This document shows positions 19,550-29,506 of a stretch of 64,000 nucleotides of DNA, piece by piece. The notes beneath the pieces are model-generated. The model was not told the origin of the DNA and searched no databases. It was given only the letters and a program-made list of their open reading frames with translations. The translations under genes and the position numbers were made by a program. Positions within the stretch are counted from its first letter, which is position 1. The number at the start of each line of letters is the position of its first letter. The stretch is taken from positions 2,976,001-3,040,000 of the forward strand of contig JAGVVL010000002.1 in assembly GCA_018287875.1 (NCBI GenBank), given 5' to 3'. The DNA comes from Nigrospora sphaerica. Taxonomy: Eukaryota; Ascomycota; Sordariomycetes; Amphisphaeriales; Apiosporaceae.

Positions 19550-22201
19550 ATGTATTCACGGTACGTGCCACCGAGCGGGCCGAAGCCCAGCCCCGGGACC
19601 GCGAATGCGCCCGCGCCCGCCGCACCTGTCTCTGCGCCTCCGCCGGATATCACGATACCGCCGCCGGTGACCGCTGGTGCCTACGGCCGATATGTGCCGC
19701 CTCCGAAATGGCAACCGGCCACTACCCATATGCGGTTCGATGACGAACCCATTGAGCCGCCCGTCAAAAAAACCAAAGTGGCCGACACCGACGGCAGCGC
19801 TGCCGACTCGTCCGAGAATGTGAAGGAGGATAACCCCGAAATCACGGGAAGGAGCGAGGAGAAGAGGAAGGAGAAGAAACCGAAAAAGGAAAGGAAAGAA
19901 AAGTCGGAAAAGAAGGAGAAGAAGAAAAAGTCCAAAGAGTCCAAGAACGAGGCGCAGGAAGACTGGCAAGAGGGTGACCCCGAGGAGGCTAGGCAAGAGG
20001 AAGCCCCCGTGGAGGATAGGAGAGAGGAATCCCCCGAAGTCCAGGACGAACAAATGGAAGATGCCCCAGTGGTAGTCGAGCAGACCACCAGTCCTCCCCC
20101 GGAGGCGCAGCAGCAAGGGAAGAAGGAGAAGAAGAGGGAGAAGAAAAAGAAGGAGCGGCCGACAGCCGACGACGACGACGATACACGAAAAAGGCACAAG
20201 AGTGTCTTTGAGAAGCTGGAGAAGGCCATAAAGCTGGCCCCCGATTTGGCCGCTGCGCCCGCTGCGGACGAAGACGTGCAAATGGAGGATGTTGCTGAGC
20301 AGGAAGAGGTGCACGGTCTCGAGCCCCTGCCCCAACCTGCGCCCGTCGTCGCCGGACCCTTCAAGCCGGATTACGAAACACTTCCCCCTTGGCTGTCGGA
20401 GCCGATCGGAGTCTCCCGAGATACAACCGCGCCCTTTACAAGTTTTGGCCTCGGGCCGGGCCTCGGCATATCCGCCGACGAAGCGAGCAAGCTGGCCGCG
20501 AAAGGCTACAAAGAAGCTTTCGCCGTACAAACGGCCGTCATCCCCCAGCTGCTTCCACACCATTGCCGGTCCATGCACAGCGACATCTTGGTCTCCGCTG
20601 CCACCGGATCGGGAAAGACTTTGGCCTATGCTCTGCCCATGATCCGGGACTTGAGCCATGGCAACCCCCATGCGAAAAAGCTCCGAGCCCTGGTAGTGCT
20701 TCCCACCCGAGAGTTGGTGAGGCAGGCGCAGCAGGTTCTGGAGGAGTGCGCCGGTGTCTTTGGGTCCGGCGGAAGGCGAAGACGCGTGCAGATTGGCATT
20801 GCCATGGGCAGTCAAACGGTACAAAGGGACCAGGCCAACTTGGTGGAAAGGGAAGAGGTATACGACCCGGAGGGCTACCAACGGCGCCTGAAAAGAGTGA
20901 GCGCTTCGAAATGGGATGCTCCCAACGACGAGGCTGGTGACGAGGATGAAGCGTACGAAAGCGACGATGAAGAGAAAAAGGAGATCTGGCGGCGTGAGGA
21001 CCGGCTTCCCACGCTTCCTGACCACGTCATCTCCTACAAGTCCAAGGTAGACGTTCTCATCTGCACGCCTGGAAGACTGGTCGAACTTATCAGTCTTACG
21101 CCCGGGTTTTCTCTCGACCACGTCCGGTGGCTTGTAGTCGACGAAGCCGACAAGCTTTTGGGGCAGACCTTCCAACAGTGGTTGGACGTGGTGATACCAC
21201 GGCTGCAAAGTAACGACCGAACGTTCGCCCGGGACCACTGCCAGTCCAATTTGTCCGGTGTGCGGAAAGTGATTCTCAGCGCAACCATGACAAGGGACCT
21301 AGATCTTCTCAGTGGGCTGAAGCTCAGGCGTCCCAAGTTGGTCGTGCTGGAAGGCGACGAACAACAGACGGCCGGCGCCAAGGCCCAGCACGTACTGCCC
21401 GAGTTCCTGCACGAGTCGGCGCTCAAGGCCGATGCCCAGCTCAAGCCCCTGTTCCTTCTCGATCTTCTCCAAAGCCCGCATATCCTCAACAGTCGAGATA
21501 CGGCTCCTGCACTGGACGACGACGAGACATCCTCGTCCGGGTCCGACTCGTCCGACTCGGACTCTTCCGACTCGGATTCGAGCTCGGACTCGGATTCGGA
21601 CACGAGCTCGCAGTCCGAAGCCGAGGAAGGACCCCCGCGGAAGACCGCCCAAGCCTCCGGCAGCAGTACCGCCGCCACCAAGACCCCCGGTACTAACGTG
21701 CTCGTTTTCACCAAGTCCAACGAGGCGGCGATCCGGCTGGGCCGCCTCCTCTGCCTTATGGCGCCCGGGCTGGCGCCGACGATTGGCACGCTAACGTCGA
21801 CGTCGGCCTACGGCGCGCGCAAGCAGACGCTGCGGGCGTTCGCCACGGGCAAGCTGCGCGTCATCGTGGCGTCGGACCTCATCGCGCGCGGCATCGACCT
21901 GCCGGCGCTGGACCACGTCGTCAACTACGACATGCCCACGAGCGTCGCCTCGTACGTCCACCGCGTCGGTCGCACCGCCCGCGCTGGCCGCAGCGGCCAC
22001 GCCTGGACCCTCTTCACCGACCCCGAGGCTCGCTGGTTTTGGACCGCCGTCGCGGGCGCCGACGTGCGCCGGAGCCGCAAGGTCGAGCGCATCCGCGTCA
22101 CCGAGGAGAAGGAGGACGCCTTCGAGACCAAGAAGGACGAGTACGAGGCCGCCCTCGAGTTGCTCGCCAAGGAAGCGGCGGAGCCGAGACGGCGCGCGTG
22201 A
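19550..22201 (+). CDS. DBP6: ATP-dependent RNA helicase DBP6 (DDX51-type), ribosome biogenesis
   Basis: A single exon of 883 residues. The first ~290 residues are low-complexity, with Lys/Glu blocks (KEKKPKKERKEKSEKK) usual for nucleolar helicases. The core has the Q-motif region FGLGPGLGISADEASKL (~299), motif I SAATGSGKT (349-357), PTRELVRQAQQ, CTPGRLVELI, motif II DEAD (531-534), SAT (577-579), ASDLIARGIDLP and motif VI HRVGR (804-808). The DBP6 subfamily is marked by acidic insertions inside the helicase core: one at ~430-490 (GDEDEAYESDDEEKKE) and a Ser/Asp run at ~660-695 between the two RecA lobes. In yeast Dbp6 acts in early 60S pre-ribosome assembly in the nucleolus. The frame is complete with no sign of introns. 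It converges on the LENG1-like gene 122 bp downstream. Confidence 0.93.
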   Translation: MYSRYVPPSGPKPSPGTANAPAPAAPVSAPPPDITIPPPVTAGAYGRYVPPPKWQPATTHMRFDDEPIEPPVKKTKVADTDGSAADSSENVKEDNPEITGRSEEKRKEKKPKKERKEKSEKKEKKKKSKESKNEAQEDWQEGDPEEARQEEAPVEDRREESPEVQDEQMEDAPVVVEQTTSPPPEAQQQGKKEKKREKKKKERPTADDDDDTRKRHKSVFEKLEKAIKLAPDLAAAPAADEDVQMEDVAEQEEVHGLEPLPQPAPVVAGPFKPDYETLPPWLSEPIGVSRDTTAPFTSFGLGPGLGISADEASKLAAKGYKEAFAVQTAVIPQLLPHHCRSMHSDILVSAATGSGKTLAYALPMIRDLSHGNPHAKKLRALVVLPTRELVRQAQQVLEECAGVFGSGGRRRRVQIGIAMGSQTVQRDQANLVEREEVYDPEGYQRRLKRVSASKWDAPNDEAGDEDEAYESDDEEKKEIWRREDRLPTLPDHVISYKSKVDVLICTPGRLVELISLTPGFSLDHVRWLVVDEADKLLGQTFQQWLDVVIPRLQSNDRTFARDHCQSNLSGVRKVILSATMTRDLDLLSGLKLRRPKLVVLEGDEQQTAGAKAQHVLPEFLHESALKADAQLKPLFLLDLLQSPHILNSRDTAPALDDDETSSSGSDSSDSDSSDSDSSSDSDSDTSSQSEAEEGPPRKTAQASGSSTAATKTPGTNVLVFTKSNEAAIRLGRLLCLMAPGLAPTIGTLTSTSAYGARKQTLRAFATGKLRVIVASDLIARGIDLPALDHVVNYDMPTSVASYVHRVGRTARAGRSGHAWTLFTDPEARWFWTAVAGADVRRSRKVERIRVTEEKEDAFETKKDEYEAALELLAKEAAEPRRRA

Positions 22202-22323
22202 TGGTGCGTGCCGACAAGCTAGAAGAATATAGAATGAAGGATAATAAGGCCAGAGGCGTTACCACTGCTGAAGCAGAATTAGGGTATCTCGCTAGAAACA
22301 AAATAGTGGTGACCGGGATAATG

Positions 22324-23571
22324 CTAGTCGTGATCCGCCGCAGCTGATTCGCGCCGTCTTCCATCCTCCGAGGTCCTCCTGTCGTGCCGCTGCCTCTCAT
22401 GATCGCGGCCGCCCTGGTCGTATCTGCTCCGAGATCGGTGGTGACGGCGGTGGCTGCTGTCCCTGCTCTCTCCGTGCTTGCGCGCTGGAGAGTGGTGACG
22501 AGGGTGGCCCCGGTCGCCGTCGTCGCGAGAGCGGCGCTCGTGCCGTCTTGTATCGTCTCTCGTGCCCCTAGCCTCGTCCTCGCGGCTGCGGCTGCGGCTG
22601 CGGCTCCGGGCCCGATGCCCACGGCCGTCCCCGCGGGCGTCGTCCTCGGCGCGCCGGCGCCGCTTCCTGTCGTGCCGGCGCTCCTCCCTGCGTAGCTCGC
22701 GCAGCGCGCGCTCGCGCTCCTCGTTCTCACTCCGCCGCTCCCGCTCCACCTCGCGCACCCGCGCCGCGCCCCGCTTCATGAGGGCCAGCGGGTCGCTCGA
22801 CACGACGCGGGCGGCCTCGCGCTCCCGGCGCCGCGGGTCCGCGTTGCCCCAGACGTCGCGGCCGACGGCCGCCGGCTCGGCCGGCGGGGCGCCCTCGGGC
22901 CGCGGCGCCGCGTACCAGGGCCCCGCCGCCGTCCGCGACAGGTCCGTGCGGAACCCGGCCGCGTTGGCGAAGCGCATCGTGTACTGGTCCTCGAGCTCGC
23001 GGCGCCGGCGCGCCGCCTCGGCCTCGGCCTCGGGGTTCTTGTCGGCGTGTCGCGGCCGGGCGGCGGCGACGGGGTCCGCGGCGAACAGGTCGGTGTGGCC
23101 GGCGGCGTCGACGAGCGGTGCGCCGCTGCTCCGGTGCCGGACGACGGCGCCCGCCGCGTCGCCGTCGTCGTCATCGCCACGGTCGGGGCCCTCGATCCGC
23201 GCGCGCGCCGCGCGCATCTCGAAGTCGGTGTCGTTCTCGCCGGCGCGCTTCCGCTTGGGGCGCCGCTCCCCGCGCCGCCCGGCGGCGGGGTCGCGCTTCT
23301 CGTCGCCGCCGCCGCGTTCGGCGCCCGGGGACGCGGCCAGGGGCGGGGTATCCTCGCCGCGCAGGATGGCGAGGCGCCGCTCAGCGTCGACGGCCTGCTG
23401 GCGCTCCTCATCGGCCTGCTCGCGCGCCCGGGCCGCCTCCTCGTCGGCGCGCACGCGGGCGACGTTGGAGGCGTTGTAGACGTTCCATGACTTCTTGCCC
23501 AGCAGGTGTCTGCGGTGGAGATTAGCTCGGCTTCTGAGGAAATCATGCTGGGTTCTGACTTACAGAGGCAT
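22324..23571 (-). CDS. LENG1-like protein with CIR N-terminal domain and RS-rich tail
   Basis: Two exons, 23564-23571 (8 nt: ATG plus five bases) and 22324-23509, join across a 54-nt intron and give 397 residues. The join recreates MPLHLLGKKSWNVYN, the signature start of the CIR-N/leukocyte receptor cluster 1 family. The next region is a coiled Arg/Glu/Ala helix (ARAREQADEERQQAVDAERR), as usual in CIR-N proteins. ELEDQYTMRFANAAGFRTDL and a GPWYAAP motif follow. The C-terminal ~130 residues are Arg/Ser/Asp/His-rich (RARSRSRSRSR), as in splicing-associated proteins. Family members are nuclear and linked to pre-mRNA splicing; that role is inferred here. The 8-nt coding exon is easily missed by gene finders, which would start at a later Met. 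Confidence 0.88.
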
Positions 23572-24196
23572 CGTGAGATGTAAGTGTCGTGTAGTGTTTG
23601 AGGTGAGCCAGTGGCTTCCGGAGGCAGATATGTATGTCGGGAGCTTGGGTCGGACGGAAGCGTGAGTACTGGGGTACTTGTTGCCTAGCACCCTGTGGTC
23701 AGTTGGAGCTAAGCATGGATCTTTCGATTTGAGGCGACGGGACTGATCGGGTTTGGGCTCCACATAAGTTTGCCTACAACTGCGGAAGGCAGCTGCACTT
23801 AAGGGCTACTTCTTCAGATGTACTTAGACGCCTCTAGCAAGGACCCATGGATATAACAGCACGTAGCATGGATTATTCACTTGATAGGTTTGTACCTCCC
23901 TGGTAAGGAATTAACGTCCCATGCTGTAGCACGAGATCTGTCATTAATGATAAAGGAGGTGGCACTGACAAAGATGTATTTTTGGTTCACCTGGTTACCT
24001 AGCGTACGAGGAGAGGAATTTGAGCAACTCTATCGCCGGGAAAAATACTTGTAGATTACGTTCAATTACTAATTGAACCGTGTCCATATTCTGCGCCCCT
24101 TCGTTCATACCAAAATCGACTGGTGCGCTGTCCCAAGACGCTGTTCCTATGATAGATGGAGTCTGGGATATTACGACGGGAAACGGCGGTCCTTCG
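23572..24196. other. Gene-free stretch upstream of the LENG1-like gene
   Basis: The left part is the LENG1-like promoter (read leftwards). The right part is relatively AT-rich and forms the 3' flank of the gene at 24197. I see no coding signal. Confidence 0.4.
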
Positions 24197-24850
24197 CTAC
24201 CTGCCCTCCTTCCACGGCAGCTTGATCTCGACTTCCTTCATGTCCTTCTCGACGGACGCGACAACGGTGGGGGCGTCCTGGAGGCTTCGCAGGGAGGCCA
24301 TGATGGTCTCCTGGGTGGACTGGCTGAGGCCCTCGGGCCGGTCCGAGTAGACGTCGAGGCCCTCGGGCGTGAAGAGGGTTTTGGCGAACCACGTCACGGC
24401 CCAGCGCTCCACGCCGGTGCCGTCGGCGAGCGGGCGCTCGCCCCAGCCCAATACCTCCCAGTGGCTGCTCGCGATGCGGAGCCAGCCCCGGCCGCGCCAG
24501 TTCCAGGCGCCGGGCGTCGTCGGGTCCGCCTTGTCGATGCCCCGAACCTCCTTGTAGGCGCCGTTGGACGCCTTTTCGTACTGCACGAGGTCGTCGATCT
24601 GCGCCGGGGAGCCCGGAACGTCCAGCGGTTCGTACGTGATCCGGACGTTGCGGGCGGAACGCCACATGGGTAGCGTCGAATGGGTTACGCTCCAAGTGCG
24701 GTACAGCCATTCCAATGGTGGAGCCACGAAGATGGAGTCGTCAGTGGTGGTTGTTTTAGTCTTGTCGCTCAGATATTGAGAAGGAGCCCGAAGGCTGATG
24801 GAGGTGGGAGGCGTAACAGCGGCATCTGGGGCCGTCACCGGGGATACCAT
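24197..24850 (-). CDS. Conserved uncharacterised protein, possibly calycin-like
   Basis: The frame encodes 217 residues from the chosen Met (24850); an in-frame Met 12 codons upstream is less likely because the intervening peptide is unlike protein. The first ~40 residues are disordered. The body begins IFVAPPLEWLYRTWSVTHST and contains RNVRITYEPL, AWNWRGRGWLRIASSHWEVL, ERWAVTWFAKTLFTPEGLDV and YSDRPEGLSQSTQETI. Alternating aromatic beta-type segments (W-W-RG-GWL, WAVTWF) suggest a small beta-barrel of the lipocalin/calycin kind, which is inference. There is no signal peptide or membrane segment, so it is probably cytosolic. I recall similar proteins as widespread in filamentous ascomycetes without assigned function. 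Confidence 0.78.
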   Translation of the reverse strand: MVSPVTAPDAAVTPPTSISLRAPSQYLSDKTKTTTTDDSIFVAPPLEWLYRTWSVTHSTLPMWRSARNVRITYEPLDVPGSPAQIDDLVQYEKASNGAYKEVRGIDKADPTTPGAWNWRGRGWLRIASSHWEVLGWGERPLADGTGVERWAVTWFAKTLFTPEGLDVYSDRPEGLSQSTQETIMASLRSLQDAPTVVASVEKDMKEVEIKLPWKEGR

Positions 24851-26098
24851 GATGGGTGCTCTGTGTATCCTGTTACAGCGACTCACTCAACAATAGCAGT
24901 CGCTACGTCTTGTCTATTGCCGGGATGGTGGACTTTGGAGGCTTGGAGAGTCTCAGCTGCAGATATAATGAACAATGCTGGCGGGACGGTGGCCCAGGAG
25001 ATATCAGCCGTAGTAATATGGAATAACGAAACAGCGTCCGGTCGGGTCAGCGTGGGAGAGCAGAAGATGCAGGTCGTCGATTTGGAAACGCCATGCAATA
25101 TGAAGTACCAGGGGCAATTTCCACTCGCTGCCGGGACCTGCAGCGTCCGGCACTTACCATCTATTGTTCAGTGGAAGCCAAGCCCAATGGAGACAAGACA
25201 TCGACCCCTGCTGGTCCACATAGCGCTCTGATCCTGGTCGGAAGCACGTCGTGGGACGAGCGAGCGCTGAGCCGAAGAGTGTGCCAACAGGTGTACGACC
25301 ACATACTTGCCATCACGGGAATACGTGGTCGCGATCGGTCCTCAAAACATGGGGAGGTCCGATGCCCTTCACGGCCCTGGAGGACGAGGAGAGGCAACGG
25401 CGCAGCGGCGCAGCGGAGCCCACGACCGCTGCGGTGATGGGCCGCTACCAAACGCCTTCAATCAAGGACAGCCAAATCTACTCGGTACTGTGAGGGGGAT
25501 GCCTATGCGCTGAGACAGTGACCAGACCTTCACGGCAGGGCCTCCGATAATGTACCTCCGGGTATCTATCTGCTCGGGTTGGGGGACCAGGTTCCAATGT
25601 TTCGCCATGGCGGGCGGATACATGGCTTGGCAGATTGGGCGCTTTCGGCGGCGCATGGCGCCGCACTCGCAAGGCTGAAAGACGAGCGCTAAAAAGCAGT
25701 GACCAGGATGGGCAAGGGCAAGCTTGCTCGGAAACCGGACGGCGCTCGCTCGGATGGGACCAAAGCTCATCTGACAGCTCTTCAGTTCCATCCAACAGGG
25801 GCTGCCAACCTTGGCTTCCGCGCAACCCTCCTTTCTCCTTCCCTCCGCACAGCGCCGAAAGCAGCACCTGGGGCCGGCCCTTTGCCCCTTCCGGGGAAAG
25901 CTTCCAGCAGGCAACGCCCGACCCCACAAAAAGAAAACCGCTCCCCCGATCCAATTTCCGGAGGAGCCCAACTTCACTTCCGTCTTTCCTGCTCCGAAAC
26001 CCCGAACACACGTCCCGGCGGCCCCCCTTGCCCCCCTCTCCCCCGCACCGACCGACCCTGCGCCCGTTTCCCACATCCCCGCATTCCCGACGCGCGTC
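24851..26098. other. Divergent intergenic region between two uncharacterised genes
   Basis: About 1.25 kb holds the promoters of the genes at 24197-24850 and 26099-26824. Frames within it are shadows or GC-driven and carry no motif. The right end is a C-rich leader (repeated CCCC and CGACC) just before the ATG at 26099. Confidence 0.4.
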
Positions 26099-26824
26099 AT
26101 GGACATGGACCTGGACGACGAGGCCACAGCCGCCATGGCCGCCGCCATGGGCTTCTCCAGCTTCGGCGCCCAGAACCCCAGCAAGCGCCGCAAGTACAAC
26201 CCGCGCGCCGACGCCGGCACCGGCTCCAACACCACCCCGCTGGGCGCGCGGGGCCCCAACGCCGACGAGATCGACCTCGACGACGCCGAAGACGACGAGG
26301 GCGGCGCGCCCGTCGTGGCCGCGCCCGGGGCCGAGCCCGCGCCGGCGAACCCGGCGGCCCAGCCCATCGACACCCCGCTGCCGCCGCCGCCGCCGCCATC
26401 GCAGGTTTGCACCCTGGTGGGCTCGTCGACGCTGCCGCCGCGGCCCCGGGACCCAGCGCCCGCCGCCGCGTCGTCGTCATCCCGCGGGGCCCGCGGCGGA
26501 CGAGACCAGCAGCGGCAGCAGCAGCAGCAGCACGGCGCGCGGGACCGTGGGGGCAAGCCGTGGTGGCACGACTACTACGACCCGGCCTGCAACGTCAACC
26601 CCTGGGAGCACGTCGAGAAGGTGCACGGCCTGGCGCCCCGCGGCGAGTGGCTGTCGTACCAGGAGTCCAAGGCCAGGTGGGAGGCGCTGAAGCCCCAGTT
26701 GGACGAGAGCCGGCTCCCACGCGGCCATGGTCCCGAAGGGGGAGAAAAGATTGCGGCCCAACCTGCCGGCCCCGCCGCCGCGGCGCATAGCGAGCCCCCA
26801 GATACCGGCCCCGCCACCCTTTGA
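26099..26824 (+). CDS. Uncharacterised low-complexity protein with a Trp-rich conserved segment
   Basis: The frame encodes 241 residues from ATG 26099. The N-terminus MDMDLDDEATAAMAAAMGFS and SFGAQNPSKRRKYNP look like the conserved start of a family, and SKRRKYNP could be a nuclear localisation signal. An acidic stretch (DEIDLDDAEDDEGG) and Pro/Ala/Gln-rich filler follow. A conserved-looking tail has GGKPWWHDYYDPACNVNPWE and then HVEKVHGLAPRGEWLSYQES. The frame is open upstream, but that part is proline-rich leader and the MDMDLDDE start is more natural. I do not recognise an assigned function. It is probably nuclear, judging only by the basic motif. Confidence 0.75.
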   Translation: MDMDLDDEATAAMAAAMGFSSFGAQNPSKRRKYNPRADAGTGSNTTPLGARGPNADEIDLDDAEDDEGGAPVVAAPGAEPAPANPAAQPIDTPLPPPPPPSQVCTLVGSSTLPPRPRDPAPAAASSSSRGARGGRDQQRQQQQQHGARDRGGKPWWHDYYDPACNVNPWEHVEKVHGLAPRGEWLSYQESKARWEALKPQLDESRLPRGHGPEGGEKIAAQPAGPAAAAHSEPPDTGPATL

Positions 26825-28386
26825 GGGGGAATACGAGGTTTCGAACCGCCCGATGATACCATTTTTGGTGGAGACCGAACGGGTGACGCGGCAAGGACAA
26901 GGAAGGGAAAGCTGGCGAGGTTGACGGGGAACCCGAGTTGGCTACGACAGCGCCGTCCGCGTATGCGTGCCGCCCCGACATCCCTTCGCCATACCCGCAA
27001 TCGCGGCGCTCTTTTACACCCTTCTACGCGTACCAGCACGTCACGTGATGTCAACAAATCCTGAGCAGGGGGTGTTTGACTCTGCCGGCCCGGACTACTT
27101 TGGCCGCTGCGGGATGGGGGGATCCTGGTCCTTCACGCGTCATGCCCTCCGTCCCGGCCGCCAGCCCAGGGGGGAAGAGATCTAAAGATGGAGGGGCACA
27201 GTACCCACAGGACAGTCGCAGGGCTTAGGGCACACTGTCACCAACGGAAAAGCAAAATGTATTGAAGTACACAAGGAAAGGTATCCTCGACCACGCGTGA
27301 CGCCCATGGGAAAGACGCTAGGAGACCCTCCCCCCAGGCCAGGACAGCAAATCCCGACCCAAACAACCATGGCATGCTGACCCTTCCTCTATAACGGATT
27401 AGGCAATATCCACACATCTCCTCCTCCCCCCCGCCCCGAAATGGCAAGGTGCTTTTCGTCACCCGTGTGTGATCTATGTCCGCCTCTGTCCACCGCCCCG
27501 AGTGTGTCCCCAGGGCCGTGCCCTCGTTTGCCCGTGGCGTCACACGCCGTCGCGGGCTGGGGTACCAGCCGCACCCCCGCACCCCCGTCTGGCCTCTTCC
27601 CAGGGCCACCCCCCCAAAGAGTGCCCGTCGTGCTGGGGTTTCCTTTGGCTCGTCGTCTCCAGATGGGTGGCCTTGCTGGGCCGGGTGTCGCGGGTACACG
27701 GCCTGCTGCAGATATGCAGCCCTGGCATCTGGCATCACGCCAGTTACAGGCTGCTGCTGCTGCTGGTCGCGCGCCGTCGCCCCCCCTGCTCGCCCGCAGG
27801 CCCGAGAGGGGGTGGTGTGCTTTTAGAGAAAAACGCCGACCTCGTCCAATCATAAATCATGATGTCGTGAGAATCCCCCCCTCTCCCAAGCGAGCAGGGC
27901 CTGCCCGGGGGATCCTCCCTTTTTTCCCCAGGCCCCCGGCTGCACGTCAGCGGCCGGCCGGCGCGCGCGTGGGGAAACCAGACGACGCTTGATGCAGGAA
28001 CATCCGCCTTTTTGCCCTGCCCACACCCCCGGGGCATCCACACACCCACACATGCGCCGGCGCCCGCTGGTAAAGCAGCGAGAGGACGGCGGCTGGCAGA
28101 CGCCTTTTGCCGCGCGCCTCTCGCCCCCATCTCCACCAGCGGCGTCCGCTTGCATGCAGCGTGTCAAACCTGCAGGCCTGCAAACCCAAAAAACGGCAGG
28201 GGTCTGTGCATAGGTGAAAAAGCAGGATGGAGAATCCCATCCCATCCGCCGGAACGCCCCCCCTCCCGCCCGCCCGCCCCCAAAACGCCAGCATTGCGCT
28301 AAACAAAACGAACAAGGGTAAAAGAGGAAATGGGTAAGGTGACTTCGGTAGTACCTCAGACGTCGGCCCGCACGGGAGCTCAACCT
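26825..28386. other. Gene-free stretch between two convergent genes
   Basis: This 1.56-kb stretch lies between the 3' ends of the 26099 gene and the KxDL gene. It is C-rich on the plus strand with many short CCCCC runs. Open frames such as 27441-27992 (+) and 27850-28383 (-) are compositionally driven and unrecognisable. Long 3' UTRs may occupy part of it. Confidence 0.45.
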
Positions 28387-29216
28387 CTAGTACTCCGGGG
28401 ACGGGTATCTCTCGCGGGCCTTCTTGTACTCCTTGGGGTGCTTTTTTGCGGCCTTGGACTTCATCGATCTACGGGGGGTGCGCGCATTGGTTAGCCTGGG
28501 GTCCCCCCTCCATAAAAAATCGGCCGAGCAAGACACACACACACTTGCCTGCAAGGTGCAAGCGCCCCTGCAGAACAAGATGCGTGCATGCCATCGGGCC
28601 ATGCGGCTCTGTGCGACTTACGAAACTTTCTTTGACGTCCACTCCAGGTTCGCGCGGACTTCCTGCGCGTCCTGCACGCCCTCGCTGAAGCGGGCCCGCG
28701 ACCGGGCCAAACGAGCCTGGGCTTTCGCCTGCAGGTCCATGAGCTCGCGGTGTTTGGCGTTGAGCTGGCCCGAACTGTGGTCGTCCCATGTTAGTCTCAG
28801 TAATCGTATTATAATCGTGGTGGGGTGGGGAGGTTGGTGCCTGTGTGTGTGTGTTGGGGGGGGGGGGGGGGGGTGCAAACTCACGTCTGCGCCTGGGTTG
28901 CCAAGCTGCGGTCCAAGGGAATGGGATCAAACGTCTCGGCAAAGCGATCGTGGATGTATTCGTTGAAGTCCACGCCGCTAGCGGAGCCGGCGCTGTCCCA
29001 GTCGCCGCTGGAGCTGCCATCGTAGCTGGTGGGCATGTGTGAGTAGCTGCTGTTGCCGTAGGAGGGCACGCCCGACGTGACCGAGGCGTCATGCTCGTCT
29101 GGGGGCGAGGCCGAGTAGTTGCTCTCGCCGCTATTGTAGTAGCTAGAGTAGTACTGTTGGTCCTTGGTGGGGATGGACACGGCGTTGGAATAGTACTGGG
29201 CCGAGTAGTCCGACAT
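28387..29216 (-). CDS. KXD1: KxDL-domain protein (BLOC-1/BORC subunit Kxd1-like)
   Basis: Three exons (28885-29216, 28622-28774, 28387-28468) join in frame for 188 residues. The first ~75 residues are Tyr/Ser-rich and disordered (MSDYSAQYYSNAVS). The KxDL domain follows: EYIHDRFAETFDPIPLD, TSGQLNAKHRELMDLQAKAQ, VQDAQEVRANLEWTSKKVSS and MKSKAAKKHPKEYKKARERYP. Both introns interrupt the domain and the joins restore its continuity. Kxd1 proteins are small helical subunits of BLOC-1-related complexes that act in endolysosomal or vacuolar trafficking; that role is inferred from the family. Intron 1 (110 nt) holds an 18-nt C tract (in transcript sense) 11 nt after the donor, followed by an ACACACACACAG that could compete as acceptor. 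A TATA-like element lies 283 nt upstream. Confidence 0.88.
28856..28873 (-). repeat. C18 homopolymer inside KXD1 intron 1
   Basis: Eighteen G on the plus strand, hence eighteen C in the transcript, shortly after the 5' splice site of intron 1. An ACACACACACAG repeat adjoins it. Such a tract would be length-unstable and its exact length could be a sequencing artefact. Confidence 0.85.
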
Positions 29217-29498
29217 GGTGATGGGTCGTCAGGGGGGGGGTGTGTGGTGATGTGTGTCTTTCCAAGGATGAGGCGGGCCGGGTATGTGCTTGGATGGGGC
29301 AGGACCTTGCAGTGAAGAGGGTCCAGTTGGCGAGGGGGGCTGGGTGATGGTGTGCGGTGTAAGGGTGTGCCGGTGTCTGATGTGGGAATGTTCAAGCAGA
29401 TAGGGCCAAAATAGTGCAGGAGGCGAGAGTGGTGATGAGGCTGGAAGTGATGATAGAGAGGGAAGAAAGAATCAGTCCCAGCCCATCAACAACACCCC

Positions 29499-29506
29499 TA
29501 TTTATA
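29499..29506 (-). promoter_or_regulatory. Candidate TATA box of KXD1
   Basis: On the minus strand the sequence is TATAAATA, 283 nt upstream of the KXD1 start codon. If used, the 5' UTR would be about 250 nt. Confidence 0.4.

Noticed and set aside
19556..21238. 560-codon open frame antisense to DBP6
   Set aside because: It mirrors the GC-rich third-codon usage of DBP6, reads as Leu/Arg-rich low complexity (the complement of Lys/Glu runs) and has no motif. The same applies to long antisense frames opposite SEC18 (40604-42070), stomatin (54712-55995), DGK1 (34083-34997) and GPI3 (17622-18524).
25811..26098. In-frame upstream extension of the gene at 26099
   Set aside because: The extension is proline-rich and matches C-rich leader sequence; MDMDLDDEA is the more natural start.
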